DNA from: Cladorhizidae sp. MBARI D1340-BT2 | Taxonomy: Eukaryota; Porifera; Demospongiae; Poecilosclerida; Cladorhizidae | DNA: 64,000 bases | Direction of reading: 5' to 3' | Assembly: GCA_028752905.1 (NCBI GenBank) | Contig: JAQNBH010000011.1 | Span: 30,378,017 to 30,442,016, forward strand | Part shown: positions 1 to 12,800 of the stretch, piece by piece | Layout of the letters: the number at the start of each line of letters is the position of its first letter | How positions within the stretch are numbered: position 1 is the stretch's first letter | Position numbers and translations under genes: made by a program | The notes under the pieces: model-generated | Seen by the model: only the letters and a program-made list of their open reading frames with translations | Database searches by the model: none | Told to the model about the DNA's origin: nothing

Positions 1-912
1 GTAAAGTGTAGAAAAGTTATGAGCTTTACGGCAAAATAACAAGATTTTTGGGGGGGAAATGAGAAACATAATTATAGACCAAATTAGGGCAAATATCAAG
101 ATAGAGAACACATAATGAAACCTATCATTCGAATCATATCAAGTCCATTACAGTGAAGTGTGCAGAATATTATGGATGTTTGATATCAACAGAGTGCACA
201 GGGAAAGACCTATCTTAATAGCTATATATCAAGTTTATACAGTGAAGTGTGGAGAATCTATGAAGCTAACCTGTATAGCATCAAGATAGAGAACACATGG
301 AGAAACCTATCTTGTGATTCTATGTATGCAGAATATATGGATGTTTGGTATCAAGAGAGAGAACAGAGAGAGGCCTACCTTTAGAGCTATATATCAAGTC
401 TATTCAGTGAAGTGTGGAGAATCTATGAAGCTAACATGTTTAGCTCAAGATATAGAACACTGAGAGATACCTATCTTGCAAGTCCATTACAGTAAAGTGT
501 GCAGAATATATGGATGTTTGGTATCAAGAGAGAGCACTTAGAGAGTCCTATCTTAATAGCTATACATCAAGTCTATTCAGTGAAGTGTGGATAATCTACG
601 AAGCTAACATGTTTAGCATCAAGTAAGAGTACAATTCATAACTGCCCTAATTAACAAGACCAAAGTCCCAGATTTTGTCAACTGATAGAGAAGGCCCTTA
701 TCTGCAACATGTCAACAGATTATCAATAAATGTAGTGGTTTTTCACTGGCAGGCCACCGCTTTGGCAACTGGAAAACGCCAGGAAAGATCGCAAACCTTA
801 CTACTTCAAATCACCATAACTTGCTAATACTTAGAGTACTCAAAATTTTGGCACGTACAAAAGACAGATAATTAGAAGGGCTATCCGGTAATATAAAAAT
901 TATCTTTTTTGG
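1..912 (+). repeat. Representative long satellite monomer (912 bp)
   Basis: One complete long monomer, from GTAAAGTG to just before the next GTAAAGTA at 913. It has three parts. Positions 1-94 hold a G-run (50-56) and the AATT insertion. Positions 95-632 are six degenerate subunits of roughly 80-90 bp, alternating between a type with GTGGAGAATCTATGAAGC and a type with GTGCAGAATATATGG. Positions 633-912 are non-repetitive and contain the only GC-rich patch (741-786). The alternating subunits show that the monomer itself grew from a shorter tandem repeat. Confidence 0.9.
741..786 (+). other. Conserved GC-rich imperfect dyad within each satellite monomer
   Basis: The pair TTTCACTGGC (741-750) and GCCAGGAAA (778-786) can form an imperfect stem with one bulged A. 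The loop holds AGGCCACCGC and TTGGCAACTGG. It is the most GC-rich part of the AT-rich monomer and reads nearly unchanged in all copies I inspected in arrays A, C (as reverse complement) and E. Rare changes include CACTGCTTTGG at about 61391 and one deleted A near 54328. A role in protein binding is only inference. Confidence 0.5.
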
Positions 913-1765
913 GTAAAGTATAGCAAAGTTATGAGCTTTACGGCAAAATAACAAGATTTTTGGGGGGGAAATGAGAAACATATAGACCAAATTAGGGCAA
1001 ATATCAAGATAGAGAACACATAATGAAACCTATCATTCGAATCATATCAAGTCCATTACAGTGAAATGTGCAGAATATTATGGATGTTTGATATCAACAG
1101 AGAGCACAGGGAGAGACCTATCTTAATAGAGCATCAAGATAGAGAACACATAGAGAAACCTATCTTGTGATTCTATGTATGCTGAATATACGGATGTTTG
1201 GTATCAAGAGAGAGAACAGAGAGAGGCCTACCTTTAGAGCTATATATCAAGTCTATTCAGTGAAGTGTGGAGAATCTATGAAGCTAACATGTTTAGCTCA
1301 AGATAGAGAACACTGAGAGATACCTATCTTGCAAGTCCATTACAGTGAAGTGTGCAGAATATATGGATGTTTGGTATCAAGAGAGAGCACTTAGAGAGTC
1401 CTATCTTAATAGCTATACATCAAGTCTATTCAGTGAAGTGTGGATAATCTACGAAGCTAACATGTTTAGCATCAAGTAAGAGTACAATTCATAACTGCCC
1501 TAATTAACAAGACCAAAGTCCCAGATTTTGTCAACTGATAGAGAAGGCCCTTATCTGCACCATGTCAACAGATTATCGATAAATGTAGTGGTTTTTCACT
1601 GGCAGGCCACCGCTTTGGCAACTGGAAAACGCCAGGAAAGATCGCAAACCTTACCACTTGAAATCACCATAACTTGCTAATACTTAGAGTACTCAAAAGT
1701 TTGGCACGTACAAAAGACAGATAATTAGAAGGGCTATCCGGTGATATAAAAATTATCTTTTTTGG
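913..1765 (+). repeat. Representative short satellite monomer (853 bp)
   Basis: Complete short monomer. Relative to 1-912 it lacks 55 bp after CTATCTTAATAG, so that AGCATCAAGATAG follows directly. The missing block is the front half of one internal subunit, as expected from misalignment between homologous subunits. It also lacks the AATT insertion near its start. Short monomers are the commoner form in array A (26 of 43). Confidence 0.9.
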
Positions 1766-4700
1766 GTAAAGTGTAGAAAAGTTATGAGCTTTACGGCAAA
1801 ATAACAAGATTTTTGGGGGGAAAATGAGAAACATATAGACCAAATTAGGGCAAATATCAAGATAGAGAACACATAATGAAACCTATCATTCGAATCATAT
1901 CAAGTCCATTACAGTGAAATGTGCAGAATATTATGGATGTTTGATATCAACAGAGAGCACAGGGAGAGACCTATCTTAATAGAGCATCAAGATAGAGAAC
2001 ACATAGAGAAACCTATCTTGTGATTCTATGTATGCAGAATATACGGATGTTTGGTATCAAGAGAGAGAACAGAGAGAGGCCTACCTTTAGAGCTATATAT
2101 CAAGTCTATTCAGTGAAGTGTGGAGAATCTATGAAGCTAACATGTTTAGCTCAAGATAGAGAACACTGAGAGATACCTATCTTGCAAGTCCATTACAGTG
2201 AAGTGTGCAGAATATATGGATGTTTGGTATCAAGAGAGAGCACTTAGAGAGTCCTATCTTAATAGCTATACATCAAGTCTATTCAGTGAAGTGTGGATAA
2301 TCTACGAAGCTAACATGTTTAGCATCAAGTAAGAGTACAATTCATAACTGCCCTAATTAACAAGACCAAAGTCCCAGATTTTGTCAACTGATAGAGAAGG
2401 CCCTTATCTGCACCATGTCAACAGATTATCAATAAATGTAGTGGTTTTTCACTGGCAGGCCACCGCTTTGGCAACTGGAAAACGCCAGGAAAGATCGCAA
2501 ACCTTACCACTTGAAATCACCATAACTTGCTAATACTTAGAGTACTCAAAAGTTTGGCACGTACAAAAGACAGATAATTAGAAGGGCTATCCGGTGATAT
2601 AAAAATTATCTTTTTTGGGTAAAGTGTAGAAAAGTTATGAGCTTTACGGCAAAATAACAAGATTTTTGGGGGGAAAATGAGAAACATAATTATAGACCAA
2701 ATTAGGGCAAATATCAAGATAGAGAACACATAATGAAACCTATCATTCGAATCATATCAAGTCCATTACAGTGAAGTGTGCAGAATATTATGGATGTTTG
2801 ATATCAACAGAGAGCACAGGGAAAGACCTATCTTAATAGCTATATATCAAGTTTATACAGTGAAGTGTGGAGAATCTATGAAGCTAACCTGTATAGCATC
2901 AAGATAGAGAACACATGGAGAAACCTATCTTGTGATTCTATGTATGCAGAATATACGGATGTTTGGTATCAAGAGAGAGAACAGAGAGAGGCCTACCTTT
3001 AGAGCTATATATCAAGTCTATTCAGTGAAGTGTGGAGAATCTATGAAGCTAACATGTTTAGCTCAAGATAGAGAACACTGAGAGATACCTATCTTGCAAG
3101 TCCATTACAGTGAAGTGTGCAGAATATATGGATATTTGGTATCAAGAGAGAGCACTTAGAGAGTCCTATCTTAATAGCTATACATCAAGTCTATTCAGTG
3201 AAGTGTGGATAATCTACGAAGCTAACATGTTTAGCATCAAGTAAGAGTACAATTCATAACTGCCCTAATTAACAAGACCAAAGTCCCAGATTTTGTCAAC
3301 TGATAGAGAAGGCCCTTATCTGCAACATGTCAACAGATTATCAATAAATGTAGTGGTTTTTCACTGGCAGGCCACCGCTTTGGCAACTGGAAAACGCCAG
3401 GAAAGATCGCAAACCTTACCACTTCAAATCACCATAACTTGCTAATACTTAGAGTACTCAAAATTTTGGCACGTACAAAAGACAGATAATTAGAAGGGCT
3501 ATCCGGTAATATAAAAATTATCTTTTTGGGGTAAAGTATAGCAAAGTTATGAGCTTTACGGCAAAATAACAAGATTTTGGGGGGGGAAATGAGAAACATA
3601 TAGACCAAATTAGGGCAAATATCAAGATAGAGAACACATAATGAAACCTATCATTCGAATCATATCAAGTCCATTACAGTGAAATGTGCAGAATATTATG
3701 GATGTTTGATATCAACAGAGAGCACAGGGAGAGACCTATCTTAATAGAGCATCAAGATAGAGAACACATAGAGAAACCTATCTTGTGATTCTATGTATGC
3801 AGAATATACGGATGTTTGGTATCAAGAGAGAGAACAGAGAGAGGCCTACCTTTAGAGCTATATATCAAGTCTATTCAGTGAAGTGTGGAGAATCTATGAA
3901 GCTAACATGTTTAGCTCAAGATAGAGAACACTGAGAGATACCTATCTTGCAAGTCCATTACAGTGAAGTGTGCAGAATATATGGATGTTTGGTATCAAGA
4001 GAGAGCACTTAGAGAGTCCTATCTTAATAGCTATACATCAAGTCTATTCAGTGAAGTGTGGATAATCTACGAAGCTAACATGTTTAGCATCAAGTAAGAG
4101 TACAATTCATAACTGCCCTAATTAACAAGACCAAAGTCCCAGATTTTGTCAACTGATAGAGAAGGCCCTTATCTGCACCATGTCAACAGATTATCAATAA
4201 ATGTAGTGGTTTTTCACTGGCAGGCCACCGCTTTGGCAACTGGAAAACGCCAGGAAAGATCGCAAACCTTACCACTTGAAATCACCATAACTTGCTAATA
4301 CTTAGAGTACTCAAAATTTTGGCACGTACAAAAGACAGATAATTAGAAAGGCTATCCGGTGATATAAAAATTATCTTTTTTGGGTAAAGTATAGCAAAGT
4401 TATGAGCTTTACGGCAAAATAACAAGATTTTGGGGGGGGGAAATGAGAAACATATAGACCAAATTAGGGCAAATATCAAGATAGAGAACACATAATGAAA
4501 CCTATCATTCGAATCATATCAAGTCCATTACAGTGAAATGTGCAGAATATTATGGATGTTTGATATCAACAGAGAGCACAGGGAGAGACCTATCTTAATA
4601 GCTATATATCAAGTTTATACAGTGAAGTGTGGAGAATCTATGAAGCTAACCTGTTTAGCATCAAGATAGAGAACACATGGAGAAACCTATCTTGTGATTC

Positions 4701-7700
4701 GATGTATGCAGAATATACGGATGTTTGGTATCAAGAGAGAGAACAGAGAGAGGCCTACCTTTAGAGCTATATATCAAGTCTATTCAGTGAAGTGTGGAGA
4801 ATCTATGAAGCTAACATGTTTAGCTCAAGATAGAGAACACTGAGAGATACCTATCTTGCAAGTCCATTACAGTGAAGTGTGCAGAATATATGGATGTTTG
4901 GTATCAAGAGAGAGCACTTAGAGAGTCCTATCTTAATAGCTATACATCAAGTCTATTCAGTGAAGTGTGGATAATCTACGAAGCTAACATGTTTAGCATC
5001 AAGTAAGAGTACAATTCATAACTGCCCTAATTAACAAGACCAAAGTCCCAGATTTTGTCAACTGATAGAGAAGGCCCTTATCTGCACCATGTCAACAGAT
5101 TATCAATAAATGTAGTGGTTTTTCACTGGCAGGCCACCGCTTTGGCAACTGGAAAACGCCAGGAAAGATCGCAAACCTTACCACTTGAAATCACCATAAC
5201 TTGCTAATACTTAGAGTACTCAAAAGTTTGGCACGTACAAAAGACAGATAATTAGAAGGGCTATCCGGTGATATAAAAATTATCTTTTTTGGGTAAAGTG
5301 TAGAAAAGTTATGAGCTTTACGGCAAAATAACAAGATTTTTGGGGGGGAAATGAGAAACATAATTATAGACCAAATTAGGGCAAATATCAAGATAGAGAA
5401 CACATAATGAAACCTATCATTCGAATCATATCAAGTCCATTACAGTGAAATGTGCAGAATATTATGGATGTTTGATATCAACAGAGAGCACAGGGAGAGA
5501 CCTATCTTAATAGCTATATATCAAGTTTATACAGTGAAGTGTGGAGAATCTATGAAGCTAACCTGTTTAGCATCAAGATAGAGAACACATGGAGAAACCT
5601 ATCTTGTGATTCGATGTATGCAGAATATACGGATGTTTGGTATCAAGAGAGAGAACAGAGAGAGGCCTACCTTTAGAGCTATATATCAAGTCTATTCAGT
5701 GAAGTGTGGAGAATCTATGAAGCTAACATGTTTAGCTCAAGATAGAGAACACTGAGAGATACCTATCTTGCAAGTCCATTACAGTGAAGTGTGCAGAATA
5801 TATGGATGTTTGGTATCAAGAGAGAGCACTTAGAGAGTCCTATCTTAATAGCTATACATCAAGTCTATTCAGTGAAGTGTGGATAATCTACGAAGCTAAC
5901 ATGTTTAGCATCAAGTAAGAGTACAATTCATAACTGCCCTAATTAACAAGACCAAAGTCCCAGATTTTTTCAACTGATAGAGAAGGCCCTTATCTGCAAC
6001 ATGTCAACAGATTATCAATAAATGTAGTGGTTTTTCACTGGCAGGCCACCGCTTTGGCAACTGGAAAACGCCAGGAAAGATCGCAAACCTAACCACTTCA
6101 AATCACCATAACTTGCTAATACTTAGAGTACTCAAAATTTTGGCACGTACAAAAGACAGATAATTAGAAAGGCTATCCGGTGATATAAAAATTATCTTTT
6201 TTGGGTAAAGTATAGCAAAGTTATGAGCTTTACGGCAAAATAACAAGATTTTGGGGGGGGGAAATGAGAAACATATAGACCAAATTAGGGCAAATATCAA
6301 GATAGAGAACACATAATGAAACCTATCATTCGAATCATATCAAGTCCATTACAGTGAAATGTGCAGAATATTATGGATGTTTGATATCAACAGAGAGCAC
6401 AGGGAGAGACCTATCTTAATAGCTATATATCAAGTTTATACAGTGAAGTGTGGAGAATCTATGAAGCTAACCTGTTTAGCATCAAGATAGAGAACACATG
6501 GAGAAACCTATCTTGTGATTCGATGTATGCAGAATATACGGATGTTTGGTATCAAGAGAGAGAACAGAGAGAGGCCTACCTTTAGAGCTATATATCAAGT
6601 CTATTCAGTGAAGTGTGGAGAATCTATGAAGCTAACATGTTTAGCTCAAGATAGAGAACACTGAGAGATACCTATCTTGCAAGTCCATTACAGTGAAGTG
6701 TGCAGAATATATGGATGTTTGGTATCAAGAGAGAGCACTTAGAGAGTCCTATCTTAATAGCTATACATCAAGTCTATTCAGTGAAGTGTGGATAATCTAC
6801 GAAGCTAACATGTTTAGCATCAAGTAAGAGTACAATTCATAACTGCCCTAATTAACAAGACCAAAGTCCCAGATTTTGTCAACTGATAGAGAAGGCCCTT
6901 ATCTGCAACATGTCAACAGATTATCAATAAATGTAGTGGTTTTTCACTGGCAGGCCACCGCTTTGGCAACTGGAAAACGCCAGGAAAGATCGCAAACCTT
7001 ACCACTTCAAATCACCATAACTTGCTAATACTTAGAGTACTCAAAATTTTGGCACGTACAAAAGACAGATAATTAGAAAGGCTATCCGGTGATATAAAAA
7101 TTATCTTTTTTGGGTAAAGTATAGCAAAGTTATGAGCTTTACGGCAAAATAACAAGATTTTGGGGGGGGGAAATGAGAAACATATAGACCAAATTAGGGC
7201 AAATATCAAGATAGAGAACACATAATGAAACCTATCATTCGAATCATATCAAGTCCATTACAGTGAAATGTGCAGAATATTATGGATGTTTGATATCAAC
7301 AGAGAGCACAGGGAGAGACCTATCTTAATAGAGCATCAAGATAGAGAACACATAGAGAAACCTATCTTGTGATTCTATGTATGCAGAATATACGGATGTT
7401 TGGTATCAAGAGAGAGAACAGAGAGAGGCCTACCTTTAGAGCTATATATCAAGTCTATTCAGTGAAGTGTGGAGAATCTATGAAGCTAACATGTTTAGCT
7501 CAAGATAGAGAACACTGAGAGATACCTATCTTGCAAGTCCATTACAGTGAAGTGTGCAGAATATATGGATGTTTGGTATCAAGAGAGAGCACTTAGAGAG
7601 TCCTATCTTAATAGCTATACATCAAGTCTATTCAGTGAAGTGTGGATAATCTACGAAGCTAACATGTTTAGCATCAAGTAAGAGTACAATTCATAACTGC

Positions 7701-9896
7701 CCTAATTAACAAGACCAAAGTCCCAGATTTTGTCAACTGATAGAGAAGGCCCTTATCTGCACCATGTCAACAGATTATCAATAAATGTAGTGGTTTTTCA
7801 CTGGCAGGCCACCGCTTTGGCAACTGGAAAACGCCAGGAAAGATCGCAAACCTTACCACTTGAAATCACCATAACTTGCTAATACTTAGAGTACTCAAAA
7901 TTTTGGCACGTACAAAAGACAGATAATTAGAAAGGCTATCCGGTGATATAAAAATTATCTTTTTTGGGTAAAGTATAGCAAAGTTATGAGCTTTACGGCA
8001 AAATAACAAGATTTTGGGGGGGGGAAATGAGAAACATATAGACCAAATTAGGGCAAATATCAAGATAGAGAACACATAATGAAACCTATCATTCGAATCA
8101 TATCAAGTCCATTACAGTGAAATGTGCAGAATATTATGGATGTTTGATATCAACAGAGAGCACAGGGAGAGACCTATCTTAATAGCTATATATCAAGTTT
8201 ATACAGTGAAGTGTGGAGAATCTATGAAGCTAACCTGTTTAGCATCAAGATAGAGAACACATGGAGAAACCTATCTTGTGATTCGATGTATGCAGAATAT
8301 ACGGATGTTTGGTATCAAGAGAGAGAACAGAGAGAGGCCTACCTTTAGAGCTATATATCAAGTCTATTCAGTGAAGTGTGGAGAATCTATGAAGCTAACA
8401 TGTTTAGCTCAAGATAGAGAACACTGAGAGATACCTATCTTGCAAGTCCATTACAGTGAAGTGTGCAGAATATATGGATGTTTGGTATCAAGAGAGAGCA
8501 CTTAGAGAGTCCTATCTTAATAGCTATACATCAAGTCTATTCAGTGAAGTGTGGATAATCTACGAAGCTAACATGTTTAGCATCAAGTAAGAGTACAATT
8601 CATAACTGCCCTAATTAACAAGACCAAAGTCCCAGATTTTGTCAACTGATAGAGAAGGCCCTTATCTGCACCATGTCAACAGATTATCAATAAATGTAGT
8701 GGTTTTTCACTGGCAGGCCACCGCTTTGGCAACTGGAAAACGCCAGGAAAGATCGCAAACCTTACCACTTGAAATCACCATAACTTGCTAATACTTAGAG
8801 TACTCAAAAGTTTGGCACGTACAAAAGACAGATAATTAGAAGGGCTATCCGGTGATATAAAAATTATCTTTTTTGGGTAAAGTGTAGAAAAGTTATGAGC
8901 TTTACGGCAAAATAACAAGATTTTTGGGGGGGAAATGAGAAACATAATTATAGACCAAATTAGGGCAAATATCAAGATAGAGAACACATAATGAAACCTA
9001 TCATTCGAATCATATCAAGTCCATTACAGTGAAATGTGCAGAATATTATGGATGTTTGATATCAACAGAGAGCACAGGGAGAGACCTATCTTAATAGCTA
9101 TATATCAAGTTTATACAGTGAAGTGTGGAGAATCTATGAAGCTAACCTGTTTAGCATCAAGATAGAGAACACATGGAGAAACCTATCTTGTGATTCGATG
9201 TATGCAGAATATACGGATGTTTGGTATCAAGAGAGAGAACAGAGAGAGGCCTACCTTTAGAGCTATATATCAAGTCTATTCAGTGAAGTGTGGAGAATCT
9301 ATGAAGCTAACATGTTTAGCTCAAGATAGAGAACACTGAGAGATACCTATCTTGCAAGTCCATTACAGTGAAGTGTGCAGAATATATGGATGTTTGGTAT
9401 CAAGAGAGAGCACTTAGAGAGTCCTATCTTAATAGCTATACATCAAGTCTATTCAGTGAAGTGTGGATAATCTACGAAGCTAACATGTTTAGCATCAAGT
9501 AAGAGTACAATTCATAACTGCCCTAATTAACAAGACCAAAGTCCCAGATTTTTTCAACTGATAGAGAAGGCCCTTATCTGCAACATGTCAACAGATTATC
9601 AATAAATGTAGTGGTTTTTCACTGGCAGGCCACCGCTTTGGCAACTGGAAAACGCCAGGAAAGATCGCAAACCTTACCACTTCAAATCACCATAACTTGC
9701 TAATACTTAGAGTACTCAAAATTTTGGCACGTACAAAAGACAGATAATTAGAAAGGCTATCCGGTGATATAAAAATTATCTTTTTTGGGTAAAGTATAGC
9801 AAAGTTATGAGCTTTACGGCAAAATAACAAGATTTTGGGGGGGGGAAATGAGAAACATATAGACCAAATTAGGGCAAATATCAAGATAGAGAACAC

Positions 9897-12800
9897 ATAA
9901 TGAAACCTATCATTCGAATCATATCAAGTCCATTACAGTGAAATGTGCAGAATATTATGGATGTTTGATATCAACAGAGAGCACAGGGAGAGACCTATCT
10001 TAATAGCTATATATCAAGTTTATACAGTGAAGTGTGGAGAATCTATGAAGCTAACCTGTTTAGCATCAAGATAGAGAACACATGGAGAAACCTATCTTGT
10101 GATTCGATGTATGCAGAATATACGGATGTTTGGTATCAAGAGAGAGAACAGAGAGAGGCCTACCTTTAGAGCTATATATCAAGTCTATTCAGTGAAGTGT
10201 GGAGAATCTATGAAGCTAACATGTTTAGCTCAAGATAGAGAACACTGAGAGATACCTATCTTGCAAGTCCATTACAGTGAAGTGTGCAGAATATATGGAT
10301 GTTTGGTATCAAGAGAGAGCACTTAGAGAGTCCTATCTTAATAGCTATACATCAAGTCTATTCAGTGAAGTGTGGATAATCTACGAAGCTAACATGTTTA
10401 GCATCAAGTAAGAGTACAATTCATAACTGCCCTAATTAACAAGACCAAAGTCCCAGATTTTGTCAACTGATAGAGAAGGCCCTTATCTGCAACATGTCAA
10501 CAGATTATCAATAAATGTAGTGGTTTTTCACTGGCAGGCCACCGCTTTGGCAACTGGAAAACGCCAGGAAAGATCGCAAACCTTACCACTTCAAATCACC
10601 ATAACTTGCTAATACTTAGAGTACTCAAAATTTTGGCACGTACAAAAGACAGATAATTAGAAAGGCTATCCGGTGATATAAAAATTATCTTTTTTGGGTA
10701 AAGTATAGCAAAGTTATGAGCTTTACGGCAAAATAACAAGATTTTGGGGGGGAAAATGAGAAACATATAGACCAAATTAGGGCAAATATCAAGATAGAGA
10801 ACACATAATGAAACCTATCATTCGAATCATATCAAGTCCATTACAGTGAAATGTGCAGAATATTATGGATGTTTGATATCAACAGAGAGCACAGGGAGAG
10901 ACCTATCTTAATAGAGCATCAAGATAGAGAACACATAGAGAAACCTATCTTGTGATTCTATGTATGCAGAATATACGGATGTTTGGTATCAAGAGAGAGA
11001 ACAGAGAGAGGCCTACCTTTAGAGCTATATATCAAGTCTATTCAGTGAAGTGTGGAGAATCTATGAAGCTAACATGTTTAGCTCAAGAGAGAGAACACTG
11101 AGAGATACCTATCTTGCAAGTCCATTACAGTGAAGTGTGCAGAATATATGGATGTTTGGTATCAAGAGAGAGCACTTAGAGAGTCCTATCTTAATAGCTA
11201 TACATCAAGTCTATTCAGTGAAGTGTGGATAATCTACGAAGCTAACATGTTTAGCATCAAGTAAGAGTACAATTCATAACTGCCCTAATTAACAAGACCA
11301 AAGTCCCAGATTTTGTCAACTGATAGAGAAGGCCCTTATCTGCAACATGTCAACAGATTATCAATAAATGTAGTGGTTTTTCACTGGCAGGCCACCGCTT
11401 TGGCAACTGGAAAACGCCAGGAAAGATCGCAAACCTTACCACTTGAAATCACCATAACTTGCTAATACTTAGAGTACTCAAAATTTTGGCACGTACAAAA
11501 GACAGATAATTAGAAGGGCTATCCGGTAATATAAAAATTATCTTTTTTGGGTAAAGTATAGCAAAGTTATGAGCTTTACGGCAAAATAACAAGATTTTGG
11601 GGGGGGAAATGAGAAACATATTGACCAAATTAGGGCAAATATCAAGATAGAGAACACATAATGAAACCTATCATTCGAATCATATCAAGTCCATTACAGT
11701 GAAATGTGCAGAATATTATGGATGTTTGATATCAACAGAGAGCACAGGGAGAGACCTATCTTAATAGAGCATCAAGATAGAGAACACATAGAGAAACCTA
11801 TCTTGTGATTCTATGTATGCAGAATATACGGATGTTTGGTATCAAGAGAGAGAACAGAGAGAGGCCTACCTTTAGAGCTATATATCAAGTCTATTCAGTG
11901 AAGTGTGGAGAATCTATGAAGCTAACATGTTTAGCTCAAGATAGAGAACACTGAGAGATACCTATCTTGCAAGTCCATTACAGTGAAGTGTGCAGAATAT
12001 ATGGATGTTTGGTATCAAGAGAGAGCACTTAGAGAGTCCTATCTTAATAGCTATACATCAAGTCTATTCAGTGAAGTGTGGATAATCTACGAAGCTAACA
12101 TGTTTAGCATCAAGTAAGAGTACAATTCATAACTGCCCTAATTAACAAGACCAAAGTCCCAGATTTTGTCAACTGATAGAGAAGGCCCTTATCTGCAACA
12201 TGTCAACAGATTATCAATAAATGTAGTGGTTTTTCACTGGCAGGCCACCGCTTTGGCAACTGGAAAACGCCAGGAAAGATCGCAAACCTTACCACTTGAA
12301 ATCACCATAACTTGCTAATACTTAGAGTACTCAAAATTTTGGCACGTACAAAAGACAGATAATTAGAAGGGCTATCCGGTAATATAAAAATTATCTTTTT
12401 TGGGTAAAGTATAGCAAAGTTATGAGCTTTACGGCAAAATAACAAGATTTTGGGGGGGGAAATGAGAAACATATAGACCAAATTAGGGCAAATATCAAGA
12501 TAGAGAACACATAATGAAACCTATCATTCGAATCATATCAAGTCCATTACAGTGAAATGTGCAGAATATTATGGATGTTTGATATCAACAGAGAGCACAG
12601 GGAGAGACCTATCTTAATAGAGCATCAAGATAGAGAACACATAGAGAAACCTATCTTGTGATTCTATGTATGCAGAATATACGGATGTTTGGTATCAAGA
12701 GAGAGAACAGAGAGAGGCCTACCTTTAGAGCTATATATCAAGTCTATTCAGTGAAGTGTGGAGAATCTATGAAGCTAACATGTTTAGCTCAAGATAGAGA

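Noticed and set aside
70..95. Telomere-like TTAGGG in AAATTAGGGCAAA
   Set aside because: Single occurrence per monomer, never in tandem.
761..786. CENP-B box
   Set aside because: GGAAAACGCCAGG lacks the required TTCG and CGGG positions; only a loose resemblance remains.
2517..2729. ORF of about 70 codons repeated in most satellite monomers on the satellite minus strand
   Set aside because: It starts at GTG, has no conserved context beyond the monomer itself, is broken whenever G-run length or the AATT insertion changes frame, and has no recognisable domain. Its conservation equals that of the whole monomer.
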